Positions 19,034-27,787 of a DNA stretch of 64,000 nt are shown in pieces. This DNA is from Opitutia bacterium. GTDB taxonomy: Bacteria; Verrucomicrobiota; Verrucomicrobiia; Opitutales; Seribacteraceae. The position numbers and the translations under genes were made by a program. Positions within the stretch are counted from its first letter, which is position 1. Every line of letters starts with the position of its first letter. The stretch spans positions 21,302 to 85,301 of the forward strand of contig PBMI01000067.1 of the NCBI GenBank assembly GCA_002722545.1. The letters are read 5' to 3'. The notes below the pieces were generated by a model. The model did not search any database. It was not told where the DNA came from and saw only the letters and a list, made by a program, of their open reading frames with translations.

Positions 19034-20065
19034 TTACTTGTTGCCCGACTCTTCCGCAAACCTATTGAACAACTCGGGTAATTTTCTTTGTAGAACCGAA
19101 ATTCTCTGGGCCAACTGAAAGGGCAGGGCAGGGTTACCCTTGAGAAACGCACCTGGCTCGACATCCTTGGTTATACCAGCCTGACCCGCAATCTTTGCAC
19201 CTTTTCCAATTTTGAGATGACCGGCAAAACCTGCCTGCCCTCCGACAACGACATGGTCCTCAAACTCAACGCTGCCACTAATACCCACCTGCGCGACAAT
19301 CAAACAACCCTTGCCGATTTTGACGTTGTGACCGATCTGCACCAAGTTGTCGATTTTGGTGCCCGCTCCAATTCGAGTCTCATCGAAACGGGCCCGATCA
19401 ATGCACGAATTAGCCCCAATCTCGACGTCTTCCTCGACCACTACGACGCCTAAGTGAGGTACTTTCTCATGACTTTCGCCGACTTGCTCGAATCCGTAGC
19501 CTTCCGAGCCGATGACCACACCTGCATTCAAGATTACCCGACTCCCGATCAAGCACCTTGATAGGATCTTGACCCCGGGATGAATTCTGCAGGATTCCCC
19601 AATCCTGACATGGTCCCCCAAGTGGCAATGAGAGCCGATTTCCGAATTAGGCCCAATGGTTGCCTGACTTCCCACAAAAGAAAAAGCACCGATAAAAACC
19701 CCATCTGCAATTCTTGCGTCCGGGTGAACGTAGGCGGTTTCATGAATCCCGGGGGCGGGGGCAGGATAAATTCTTTTCTCCAGCAAACGACAAATTTCGG
19801 CCAACCCTCGTGAGGGTTCCTTCATTCTGATAAAAAGCTGGTTTTCTTTGGGCTCTCCAACATAACCCTCGGGTAGCAAAACCACGGAAGCCAAGGTCAA
19901 GGGAACCTGAGATTTGTATTTTGAATTTCCAAGGAATGAAAGGTCTTCCGCCCTTGCCGTATCCAAGGATGAAATACCCTTGATTTCGGTTACCGACGTG
20001 CCGCCATTGACCGCTACGCCAGGAAGAAGGGGGAGAATCTCTTCAAGGGTCAGGCTTACGTTCAT
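19034..20065 (-). CDS. lpxD: UDP-3-O-(3-hydroxyacyl)glucosamine N-acyltransferase
   Basis: LpxD adds the second acyl chain in lipid A synthesis in the cytoplasm. An N-terminal uridine-binding domain spans about residues 1-100. A left-handed beta-helix of hexapeptide repeats follows (IADGVF, IGAFSF, IGPNSE). The catalytic His lies in VQIGHNVKIG. A C-terminal helix closes the protein. It has 343 residues. A GGGGGA stretch precedes the ATG at 20065, which I prefer over the TTG at 20077. Its presence shows that the organism makes lipid A. It is flanked by ompH and prs in one run. Confidence 0.95.
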   Translation of the reverse strand: MNVSLTLEEILPLLPGVAVNGGTSVTEIKGISSLDTARAEDLSFLGNSKYKSQVPLTLASVVLLPEGYVGEPKENQLFIRMKEPSRGLAEICRLLEKRIYPAPAPGIHETAYVHPDARIADGVFIGAFSFVGSQATIGPNSEIGSHCHLGDHVRIGESCRIHPGVKILSRCLIGSRVILNAGVVIGSEGYGFEQVGESHEKVPHLGVVVVEEDVEIGANSCIDRARFDETRIGAGTKIDNLVQIGHNVKIGKGCLIVAQVGISGSVEFEDHVVVGGQAGFAGHLKIGKGAKIAGQAGITKDVEPGAFLKGNPALPFQLAQRISVLQRKLPELFNRFAEESGNK

Positions 20066-20095
20066 TGATTCCCCCAAAAAAACCGTCCGAGCAAT

Positions 20096-20650
20096 TCATT
20101 TTTTCTTGGTTGCGGAAACGTTCAAGGTCACGATTACATCTTCCGTGACATTGAACTTATCGCCGACGTAAAAGACTCCCAACTGGGTTTCGGATGAGTT
20201 CAACACGATATCAACTCCTTTGGCTCCGGCTACTTTTTGGACTGCCGTTCGAATATCCCCCAAATGTTCAACCAACAAGTTTCGCTGTCTCTGGGCAATT
20301 GTCGCTTTGGTTCTCTTGTCATAGGCAATCATATCGTCTTGTTTCACCTTGGCTTGCTTGACCTTCTCTTGATACTTGGCTTTCAGGGCGGTGCTTTCAA
20401 GATTGGGGTTCCTTAATTTTTCCTCCATTTCCTTGAGCTCATTTACTATTTTTTCAAGCTCCGCTCTGAATATTTGGAGTTCCTCCATGGCGATTTTCTT
20501 GGATTTGTCCAAGCGCTCACGGGCATCCTTTACTTTTTGATACCCGTCGAAGACTTTTTGCACGTCAACGACCGCAATCTTTTGGGCGTGAGAAAAGGTA
20601 TTTAGAAAAAGGAACGAACAAAGAGCAAGGATGTGACTGTATTTAATCAT
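20096..20650 (-). CDS. OmpH/Skp-family periplasmic chaperone
   Basis: The 184-residue protein has a signal peptide (LALCSFLFLNTFSHAQK). The OmpH pattern starts IAVVDVQKVFDGYQKVKDA, followed by long charged helices predicted as coiled-coil arms. Skp trimers hold unfolded outer-membrane proteins on the way to the Bam complex. The gene lies directly after bamA and before lpxD, the arrangement seen in many Gram-negative bacteria. Confidence 0.9.
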   Translation of the reverse strand: MIKYSHILALCSFLFLNTFSHAQKIAVVDVQKVFDGYQKVKDARERLDKSKKIAMEELQIFRAELEKIVNELKEMEEKLRNPNLESTALKAKYQEKVKQAKVKQDDMIAYDKRTKATIAQRQRNLLVEHLGDIRTAVQKVAGAKGVDIVLNSSETQLGVFYVGDKFNVTEDVIVTLNVSATKKK

Positions 20651-20680
20651 TGTGGATGGTTTTGAGTAATTGAAGACAAT

Positions 20681-23044
20681 TTAAAATCGGGTTCCTCCTG
20701 AAAAATGGAACTGTGGGGATCCTCCTGTATCGGAAGGATCACTGACTGGGAATCCCAAATCAAGACGCAAGGGCATACCCATGACCATTATTCGCAAACC
20801 AAGCCCCCAATTGTCATGCCATCCTTGGAGTCCGTCACCAGGGAAAAACTTGAAGTCGCCGGTCCGCAAGAATCCTCCGTCGTAGAAAAAAGCAAAGCGC
20901 AAGGGATCCGCGACTTTGAAAGTGTACTCCGCACTCAAGTAACTGTAGGAGTTGCCACCTGCCGGCTCGCTTGAAATTTGTGGACCGGCTTCCCGGTAAT
21001 CCCAACCTCTCAGATTATAAGGGCCACCTAGAAAAAACTTCTCGAAGAAAGGCACATCCGAATCCTTGCCGTCGAAACGACCCAAAGTGCCTGTCCGTCC
21101 GCTAACCGTAACAACCTGCTCCATGGCATCAAAAGTCTGGAAGAAACGGGCCCCTTGAAGCTCAAACCTACCGTAATCAGCATCACCGCCGAAAGGCCCT
21201 CCGGCAAACTCCTTGCGCAAGGTAACGATGCTACCTTCGGATGGAAACAGTATGCTGTCTCGAGTGTCGCGGGTCAGGCTAAATCCAACCTTTGAGATGG
21301 ACAGGTCTTCCTCTTTTATAAACGAGGGGCGAGACGGGCTAGTACTCAAATCATCAATCACAACATCCTCCAACCGATAGAACAAACGGCCTTCGACCAA
21401 CTCAAACAAGCGCTTTCTAAAATATAGTTCGAATCCAGCCCGCAATTCGTCGTAATAAGAACTGTAATAATCCGACTTTTGGCGGAACAATTCAAAACCA
21501 GCGGCAACTCTCCGGTTGAGAAACCACGGTTCTTCCAAAGCCAAAACGGCTTCATTGCTTCGTGCCCCGAGCTTGAGGCGCAACCTGAATTTCTGTCCAT
21601 CTCCCTGCAATCTATGTGGGGAACGCCAACGCATGATATCAAAATTTCCCTGCCGGAACTCGGCAAACATCATGGCCTTTTCAAGTGTGCTGAATCCAAC
21701 TCCAAAAGAGACATGCCCCGTTCGGCCCTCTTCGACGTTTACGACCAGGTTTCGTCTACTATTCGCAAGTTCTGGATCTTGAGAGGTGATGGGCTCGTCA
21801 TCGAGGGTGACTTTTTCAAAGAAACGGGTATTGCGGAGCCTAGCTTCACTGGTTTCCATTCTGATCAAGTCAAAAGTTTCCCCGGGAGACAAAGCCAACT
21901 CACGAACGATGGCTATGGTTTTGGTTTTTTCATTCCCGCGAACCTGAATCGAATTTACCGAGAATTTGTTGTTTTCGGTAATTTCAAACCGTAAATCAAT
22001 TTGCCCGTTATCCAAGTTTGGTTTCCGAATGGATCGAACCCGAGCATCCAAATAACCTTTTTCTCCGTACTTCTTTCGCAAACGTTCTCGCTCCGCACTC
22101 AAAAGTGTCGGGGAATAGGGTTCGCCACGCTCGATTTTGCCATCCGCCAGCAATTCCTCGGTCGTAAGGACCGCATTACCGATCAAGACCTGTTCTCCGA
22201 AATAGGATCGCTCACCTTCCACGACATTGATGGTAAGGTAAAGACCGCTTTTTCCCTCGGGAGAAACAATGAGACCATTTTGTTCGATTTTCACATCGAG
22301 AAATCCTTCATCGCGATAGGCTGACCGCAGTTGATTCAAGTCTTCCTCCAAAACCGTCGGACGGTAACGAGAACGCTTCGACCAAAAACGCCAAAAACGC
22401 CATGGGGCCGTTTCCATTTCTTTGAGAAGTTTCTTGCTCGAAAGGTTTGCGTTACCTTCAAAAGAGATCTTTCGGATCTTTCTTTTTTCATTTTCGACGA
22501 CTCGAAAGAGAATCGAAACGTTTTTGTTATCAGGCATTTGCTTGACTTCGCTCTCGACCCTCGAGTTCCAAAACCCTTTTTCCAGGTATAATTCTTCAAG
22601 TGCTATTTGGTCCGCTTTGATCTCGGACTCGTCAAACAATTCACCCAGACTGATCGCAATTTCCTTTTCCAGTTTTCTGTCGGATAGGTCGTCATTCCCG
22701 GAAAACTTGATTTCACCAATCCTTGGTTTGGTCCGAACTTTGAAAACCAAAGCTACTTCTTCTTCCGTAGAATTCTCGGAGTCGACATATACCTTGACGT
22801 CGTCAATGGCACCGGTTGCCATCAGGTTGGCTATCGATTTATCTATCGCCGACCCAACGAAAGGAATACCCGTTTCAATTTGTAGGTTCTGAAGGATGAA
22901 GGACTTGCCTAAAGTTTTCGGACCCTCCAACTCTATGCTAATGCTGGAAATAGTCTTTCCATTGGATAGCGAAGCTTGAGACCAAAGAAGGGCAATTCCC
23001 GGGAGAAGGAACAATAATAGGGATAAAGAACGTAGTAATCTCAT
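20681..23044 (-). CDS. bamA: Outer-membrane protein assembly factor BamA
   Basis: BamA folds and inserts beta-barrel proteins into the outer membrane. The 787-residue protein has a signal peptide, five POTRA repeats (residues about 30-430, for example IGEIKFSGNDDLSDRKLEKE and VNSIQVRGNEKTKT), and a 16-strand barrel. The conserved barrel motif is present as FFLGGPYNLRGWDYRE (the VRGF/Y equivalent). The protein ends with a Phe (SGGTRF). It lies four bases after dnaB and before ompH. Confidence 0.95.
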   Translation of the reverse strand: MRLLRSLSLLLFLLPGIALLWSQASLSNGKTISSISIELEGPKTLGKSFILQNLQIETGIPFVGSAIDKSIANLMATGAIDDVKVYVDSENSTEEEVALVFKVRTKPRIGEIKFSGNDDLSDRKLEKEIAISLGELFDESEIKADQIALEELYLEKGFWNSRVESEVKQMPDNKNVSILFRVVENEKRKIRKISFEGNANLSSKKLLKEMETAPWRFWRFWSKRSRYRPTVLEEDLNQLRSAYRDEGFLDVKIEQNGLIVSPEGKSGLYLTINVVEGERSYFGEQVLIGNAVLTTEELLADGKIERGEPYSPTLLSAERERLRKKYGEKGYLDARVRSIRKPNLDNGQIDLRFEITENNKFSVNSIQVRGNEKTKTIAIVRELALSPGETFDLIRMETSEARLRNTRFFEKVTLDDEPITSQDPELANSRRNLVVNVEEGRTGHVSFGVGFSTLEKAMMFAEFRQGNFDIMRWRSPHRLQGDGQKFRLRLKLGARSNEAVLALEEPWFLNRRVAAGFELFRQKSDYYSSYYDELRAGFELYFRKRLFELVEGRLFYRLEDVVIDDLSTSPSRPSFIKEEDLSISKVGFSLTRDTRDSILFPSEGSIVTLRKEFAGGPFGGDADYGRFELQGARFFQTFDAMEQVVTVSGRTGTLGRFDGKDSDVPFFEKFFLGGPYNLRGWDYREAGPQISSEPAGGNSYSYLSAEYTFKVADPLRFAFFYDGGFLRTGDFKFFPGDGLQGWHDNWGLGLRIMVMGMPLRLDLGFPVSDPSDTGGSPQFHFSGGTRF

Positions 23045-23048
23045 GCGA

Positions 23049-24530
23049 TCAGTTCAGCCTTGGGTCACCTTCCATGCTGTCGAATCTCGTATACTTTCTT
23101 CGGAACGCAAGATTTACTCTTCCTGTCGGTCCATTCCTTTGTTTTGCCAAAAAAAGCTGAATGGGTTCAAAATCTTCTACGGGTGACTCGCCCTCCTGCT
23201 GCCCTTGGTCCATTTCCCGAATATCTTCTCCTTTGCGGTGTTTACCCAAGAGCATGACCACATCTGCATCTTGCTCAATAGACCCTGATTCCCGCAGGTC
23301 GGAGAGACGGGGGTCCCTCTTTTCCTTTTCCGAATCTCTATTAAGTTGGCTCAGGACGATAACAGGCACATCCAGTTCCTTGGCCATTGCCTTCAAGCCT
23401 CGAGAGATGTCGGAGATTTGATTTTCCCTCGAAGCCGAGCGGGCATCCCCTGAGATCAATTGAAGATAATCAACCACCACTAAACTTAATTTGTTTCTCG
23501 TTTTGACCCTTCTGGCCTTTGCTCGAATTTGGTTTATTGTTAACCCACTCGTATCATCAACCCAAATCGGAGCCTCCTGAAAGCCCTTGCTGATTTCGTT
23601 GAGTTTTTCTGCATTGCTTTTGGCAATAAAACCTCGGCGCAAGTCATTCATATTTACTCTTGCCCGACCACAAATCAGCCTCATGGCGAGAGAAGTTGCA
23701 CTCATTTCCAAACTAAACACCAATGTGCTTTTGGGCTTTTCTGCATATTTCGGGGAAAAAGCTATGTTTTCGACCATATTCATAGCCAAACTAGTCTTGC
23801 CTACGGAAGGCCTAGCCGCAATAACGATCATTTCGGCAGGCTTGAAGCCATTGGTCAAATTGTCCAAATCCTTGTATCCCGTCAGCAATCCATCGGAATC
23901 CTCCTTCGACAACATTCTCTTGATCTGAGCCATTGCCTCCCGAATAGGTTCCTTGAAAGGAATCGAGGAACGGATACTCTGCTCATCGCTAAGTGAGCAT
24001 ACCCTTTGCTCCATGTTCGACAAAAAGTCATCAACGTCACCCTGCAAGTCGTTCGCACCGTCGATAATATCGAAAGCCACGTAAATGCATCTTCGCAAAA
24101 GAGCTTTCTGCTTAACGATTTCAAGCCAATGAGAGGCATGTGCGGTCGTCTGTATCCGTGAAGTCAGATCAATCAAACCTTGCTGACCTCCCACCTGCTC
24201 TAGTTGCCCTCTCGTGGCAAGCTTTTCCGCCAAGAGGATTTCATCGGGATGCTTGTTTTCCCGATGCAGATCGAGCAACGAATCGAATATCAATTGGTGA
24301 CTGAAATGATAAAAATAATCCGGGCCTATGGATTGCTCCATGCAGCGACCAAGCACTTCCCCTGAGGTATCCATGATACAGGCAGCCAACAAACCTTGTT
24401 CGGCATCTTGATTACTGGGTAAGGCATTGCCTTCAATTGTCTTGCTATCCGAACCTTGCTTGGCCGAAAATTTAGCTCCTTCTTTTTTGGAAAACTGCTT
24501 TTCTTTATTTGAAGAAACTACTGCTGGCAT
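23049..24530 (-). CDS. dnaB: Replicative DNA helicase
   Basis: DnaB is the hexameric helicase at the replication fork. The 493-residue protein has the N-terminal primase-interacting domain (NQDAEQGLLAACIMD) and a RecA-like motor domain. Walker A is AARPSVGKTSLA, Walker B is LVVVDYLQLI, and the C-terminal motif SGSIEQDADVVMLL is present. A charged 35-residue N-terminal extension precedes the usual start. A GAGG stretch sits about ten bases before the ATG. No intein is seen. The rpsF-ssb-rplI-dnaB order is widely conserved. Confidence 0.96.
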   Translation of the reverse strand: MPAVVSSNKEKQFSKKEGAKFSAKQGSDSKTIEGNALPSNQDAEQGLLAACIMDTSGEVLGRCMEQSIGPDYFYHFSHQLIFDSLLDLHRENKHPDEILLAEKLATRGQLEQVGGQQGLIDLTSRIQTTAHASHWLEIVKQKALLRRCIYVAFDIIDGANDLQGDVDDFLSNMEQRVCSLSDEQSIRSSIPFKEPIREAMAQIKRMLSKEDSDGLLTGYKDLDNLTNGFKPAEMIVIAARPSVGKTSLAMNMVENIAFSPKYAEKPKSTLVFSLEMSATSLAMRLICGRARVNMNDLRRGFIAKSNAEKLNEISKGFQEAPIWVDDTSGLTINQIRAKARRVKTRNKLSLVVVDYLQLISGDARSASRENQISDISRGLKAMAKELDVPVIVLSQLNRDSEKEKRDPRLSDLRESGSIEQDADVVMLLGKHRKGEDIREMDQGQQEGESPVEDFEPIQLFLAKQRNGPTGRVNLAFRRKYTRFDSMEGDPRLN

Positions 24531-24555
24531 TCTTTAACCTCAATTGAGAGAAGAG

Positions 24556-25032
24556 TTATTGCTCGGTCGGTTCTATGGGATTTTCGGAAACGACTTCGAC
24601 TTCGACTTCGGCCTGCACGTCTTTGTGAAGTTGTAAAGTGACGATTTGTTTGCCCAATTCCTTAATCGGGGTGAAGGAAACAAAGTGTTTCTTGTCCAAA
24701 GTAAATCCACTCTCGCTTAATTTTTCGAGAATATGGTTTATCGTTACCGAACCAAAAAGTTTTCCACCGGTGCCTGTCTTTACGGCTACGGCAATGTTAA
24801 GGTTCTTGAGTTTGTTGGCAAATTCCTGAGCTTTCTGTAATTCATCGGACTCACGTAAAGCCCGAGCTTGCAGAAGCGAATCAAGCCTTTTCTTGTTAGC
24901 CAAATTCAAAGGGAGTGCCTTTTTCTGCGGGATAAGATAATTTCTCGCGTATCCGGGACGAACTTTGACAACATCGCCCTCCGATCCGAGTTGGGGCATG
25001 TGTTGTACAAGTAAAACTTCTGTAGTAGCCAT
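24556..25032 (-). CDS. rplI: 50S ribosomal protein L9
   Basis: The 158-residue protein shows the bL9 N-terminal domain with GDVVKVRPGYARNYLIPQ, the connecting helix, and the C-terminal rRNA-binding domain (TGTGGKLFGSVTINHI). The C-terminus ends in a short acidic tail. It binds 23S rRNA near the L1 stalk. It lies between ssb and dnaB in the conserved gene cluster. Confidence 0.96.
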   Translation of the reverse strand: MATTEVLLVQHMPQLGSEGDVVKVRPGYARNYLIPQKKALPLNLANKKRLDSLLQARALRESDELQKAQEFANKLKNLNIAVAVKTGTGGKLFGSVTINHILEKLSESGFTLDKKHFVSFTPIKELGKQIVTLQLHKDVQAEVEVEVVSENPIEPTEQ

Positions 25033-25058
25033 AGTGATTTGTGAGTATGCTGGAGGGG

Positions 25059-25535
25059 TTAAAATGGTACGTCTTCGTCCAAGTCGGGATCAGTGGCAGG
25101 CGCGGAAGGTGAGGGCTCTGGTTCGGAAGGTGAAGGTGTTGAGACTGTGGCTGAAGGCGAAGATTCACGAGCCATTGGTGGTCGATCGGATCCTGTGGAT
25201 TCTTGTTTGGCATCGACGAATTCGAAGTTGTCCAATACCACCTTCAAGGCACTTCTCTTATCGCCTTCTTTTGATTCCCATTGATCCAATTTGAGGCGTC
25301 CTTCCACGAAAATTGACCTGCCTTTGGTAAAAAACCTTCCGACCGCTTCCGCTCGAGGTCCGAAGCATTCCACATCGACAAAAGTTACTTCTTCCTTCCG
25401 GTTGCCTTCCGAATCTTTATAGGAACGATTAAGGGCGATGCCAAAATTACATACGGCTCTGCCGTTTGTCATGACACGGACATCAGGGTCGCGTGTCAGG
25501 TTACCGATTAGGAGAACTTTATTCAGGGAAGCCAT
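25059..25535 (-). CDS. ssb: Single-stranded DNA-binding protein
   Basis: The 158-residue protein has an OB fold (residues about 1-105) beginning LNKVLLIGNLTRDPDVR, then a Ser/Pro-rich linker. It ends in the acidic tip DLDEDVPF that recruits replication and repair proteins. It protects ssDNA as a tetramer. Its place between rpsF and rplI matches the widespread rpsF-ssb arrangement. Confidence 0.96.
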   Translation of the reverse strand: MASLNKVLLIGNLTRDPDVRVMTNGRAVCNFGIALNRSYKDSEGNRKEEVTFVDVECFGPRAEAVGRFFTKGRSIFVEGRLKLDQWESKEGDKRSALKVVLDNFEFVDAKQESTGSDRPPMARESSPSATVSTPSPSEPEPSPSAPATDPDLDEDVPF

Positions 25536-25572
25536 TGAAGAACTAGGATTTCAAAAAATAGGGATGCAAGCA

Positions 25573-25866
25573 CTACTTCTTGCGCTCGATCAGCACGCGA
25601 TCAACCTTTTTCTCAAAACTAAGTTTGTCTTTAAGTCTGACGGGCATTTCCGGATCACCGGATATTTCAAACTGCAAGAAGGTACCCGACTTCATTTCTT
25701 TGCTTTGAGGATAGGCAAAATCATGGGCCCCTTGGTTCTCGACTTTGTTTACTTCACCCTCCACCTCGCGAATCATTTCGCTTAGCTTGGGGATCATTTC
25801 GTCCGAAGTGCCATCTGCCCCACGGGCATCGTACACAATGGTAGCTAGGTAATTTCTTTTGTTCAT
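25573..25866 (-). CDS. rpsF: 30S ribosomal protein S6
   Basis: The 97-residue protein matches bS6: an N-terminal YLATIVYDARG strand, a central VEGEVNKVENQGAHDFAYP segment, and a basic C-terminus. Its ATG overlaps the pth stop by four bases (ATGA), which implies translational coupling. It binds the central domain of 16S rRNA with S18. S18 is not encoded next to it here. Confidence 0.93.
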   Translation of the reverse strand: MNKRNYLATIVYDARGADGTSDEMIPKLSEMIREVEGEVNKVENQGAHDFAYPQSKEMKSGTFLQFEISGDPEMPVRLKDKLSFEKKVDRVLIERKK

Positions 25867-26456
25867 GTGGGTTTGGGGGATCGGTTTGTTTGATTGATTA
25901 GATTCATGGCAATGTCCACTCCATCATCGACAAGATTAAAGAGGGATTGGCAAAGATAATCCTTACGTGTTTGAAGGAAAGTCCATTCTTGTGGACTGAA
26001 CTTGGAAAGAACAAACTCAGCAAGATTGACTTCGGGATTGGACTTCATGCCTATGCCGACACGAAATCGAGTGAACTCCGAACCAATTTTGGAAATCACG
26101 CTCTTGATGCCGTTGTGTCCACCGGCGCCCTTGTTTTGGGAAACCTTGAGTTCACCCAAGGGAAAGGCAATTTCGTCGTGAACCACCACCGTGTTCTCAG
26201 CGGAACACTCGAAATATGAAAGAAGAGGGGATAAGAATTCTCCACTTGCATTCATGTAATTCATTGGCTTGACAAGTATCACCTTGCATTCCTTTCTTCG
26301 CATTTGCGCAACTTCGGCGTGATATCGGGTGTTTTCTTTGAAGATCGCTTTTTCTCGATGAGCCAATTCGTCAACAAGCCAAAAACCGAGGTTGTGGCGG
26401 GTCCGTTGGTACTTCGAACCTGGGTTGCCCAAACCGATGATAGCCAGTCTCTCCAC
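25863..26456 (-). CDS. pth: Peptidyl-tRNA hydrolase
   Basis: The enzyme releases peptides from prematurely dropped peptidyl-tRNA. The 197-residue protein has the signatures IIGLGNPGSKYQRTRHN, with catalytic His, and KPMNYMNASG, plus the VVHDEIAFPLG block (Asp). It starts at GTG and overlaps rpsF by four bases. It follows rplY, a very common pairing. Confidence 0.95.
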   Translation of the reverse strand: MERLAIIGLGNPGSKYQRTRHNLGFWLVDELAHREKAIFKENTRYHAEVAQMRRKECKVILVKPMNYMNASGEFLSPLLSYFECSAENTVVVHDEIAFPLGELKVSQNKGAGGHNGIKSVISKIGSEFTRFRVGIGMKSNPEVNLAEFVLSKFSPQEWTFLQTRKDYLCQSLFNLVDDGVDIAMNLINQTNRSPKPT

Positions 26457-26473
26457 GATCAGTAAAAAACATA

Positions 26474-27157
26474 TTATTCCTCGGCGTCGGACTTATCGCC
26501 ATCTTCACCATCGCCATCTGCTGAAGTTTCGCCTCCGGATTCCTCGCTCTCACCAACGACTTCTTCCCCATCGCCAGCAGAAGAGCGGCCTTCGGCACTG
26601 CCGACGCATGAAACGAGAAGTGTTTTCGGGTCAGCGACATAAGCGACACCGTCCAATTCCGGCAGGTCGGATATTTGAAGATTGCCTCCAAGACCAAGTT
26701 GCGAAATCTCCAAGTCGACTTGAGAAGGAAGGTTACTAGGACGACATTTGACTTCAACTTCATTCGCCAAAACCTCAAGGATCCCTCCCTGCGTTTTAAC
26801 TCCCTCGGCTTCTCCGGAGAGTACGAGAGGTATCTTGGTTTGCAAATCTTCGCCTCGGGCTACCTGAATAAAATCAATATGAAGAATCGAATTCTTAATG
26901 GGATCAGTCTGCAATTCCTTGATTAAGACCAGCTCGTCCTCCCCCTTTTCGCCCAAAAGACGAAGCAAGGAGGTCGTTCCCGAAGCTTTTCGCAAAAGAA
27001 TCCGCATTTCTCGATCATCGAGTGAATAGGATTGATTGGAATCCTTGCCATACATGATGGCAGGAATCCTCCCTGCGAAACGGAGTTTTCTACAGGCCTG
27101 ACGACCAGTCTCCTCGCGGGGAGTCACTTGAATGGTTAGATCACTTAGTTCTGACAT
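26474..27157 (-). CDS. rplY: 50S ribosomal protein L25/general stress protein CTC
   Basis: The 227-residue long-form L25 binds 5S rRNA. The N-terminal L25 domain has RKLRFAGRIPAIMYG. The C-terminal TL5/CTC domain has LHIDFIQVARGEDL. The last 45 residues form a very acidic, Gly/Ser/Asp/Glu-rich low-complexity tail. I use the ATG at 27157 (MSELSDLTIQ); the ORF-track start at 27205 lies in the likely promoter. This is the first gene of the long minus-strand run. Confidence 0.93.
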   Translation of the reverse strand: MSELSDLTIQVTPREETGRQACRKLRFAGRIPAIMYGKDSNQSYSLDDREMRILLRKASGTTSLLRLLGEKGEDELVLIKELQTDPIKNSILHIDFIQVARGEDLQTKIPLVLSGEAEGVKTQGGILEVLANEVEVKCRPSNLPSQVDLEISQLGLGGNLQISDLPELDGVAYVADPKTLLVSCVGSAEGRSSAGDGEEVVGESEESGGETSADGDGEDGDKSDAEE

Positions 27158-27195
27158 GATTGATAGGGGGGTAGAAAAAAGAAGGAAAGCGACCA

Positions 27196-27224
27196 TAAAT
27201 ACCATTTGGCCCCACTCGTGGCAA
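27196..27224 (-). promoter_or_regulatory. Candidate sigma-70 promoter of the rplY-to-degP gene run
   Basis: On the minus strand TTGCCA is followed after exactly 17 bases by TATTTA. The -35 box matches five of six consensus bases and the -10 box three of six. The end of the -10 box is 39 bases before the rplY ATG, giving a leader of about 30 bases. This is the only good promoter candidate seen before the long run. Confidence 0.35.
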
Positions 27225-27310
27225 GAACTTTACCGAATTACCTCCGACTGCTGAAAGAACGGGCGACAAGATTTAGAAAAAGGAGGGTTAGCTGAAAACC
27301 AATGGTTATT

Positions 27311-27760
27311 TTATCTTTTCACAAACTTCAACAAATGAGGAAATGCCAGGGAAGCCATACCTCCATGATCGAAACCCGACAACTCGAGTATTTCAGCATT
27401 CGGGTGACCTGCCACCTTGAGCATTCTCCAAAAGTACGGATTTTCCTCATACCTTTCCAGCATTTCCAATTCCCGGTCTTCGGTAATGATCAAAATCGAT
27501 GGCACTTCTTTTCGCTGGTGGGAAATCGGGGCAAACCGATCCACCACTACCTTCTTTTTGGAAATTCCTCTTTCTTCCCGAGGAGTGAAATGCGTTATGG
27601 TATGCCCACTAAAAGGAATCAGTGCGGTAAGGATCGCTGCGGACATTTTGATCCAAATAAGAAACGTTCTTTTTCAATTCATAGACAATTTCGCCGCCTG
27701 CCTCCGTCTCCCCGAACAGAAGAATTGCGAACGGCAAAAGGAATAGGTCAACTTTTTCAT
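27311..27760 (-). pseudogene. Remnant of a secreted alpha/beta-hydrolase (esterase)
   Basis: The 111-residue minus-strand ORF (27311-27646) is only the C-terminal third of an esterase of the BD-FAE-like alpha/beta-hydrolase type. It keeps the PFSGHTITHFTPREERGI block, the acid region LIITEDRELE, and the catalytic His in GFDHGG. The GxSAGG nucleophile elbow is missing. Upstream on the same strand, an ATG at 27760 starts MKKLTYS. After a frameshift, LLPFAILLFG (a signal peptide) and EIVYELKKNVSYLD follow, as at the start of such enzymes. The middle of the gene, about 150 residues including the nucleophile, is deleted, and the two ends are in different frames. The gene is dead. Confidence 0.75.
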
Positions 27761-27787
27761 CTTACTGGGACTTACAAATAGATATTC

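Noticed and set aside
27302-27781. 159-residue plus-strand ORF
   Set aside because: It is the shadow of the esterase remnant, whose minus-strand translation matches a known hydrolase pattern.
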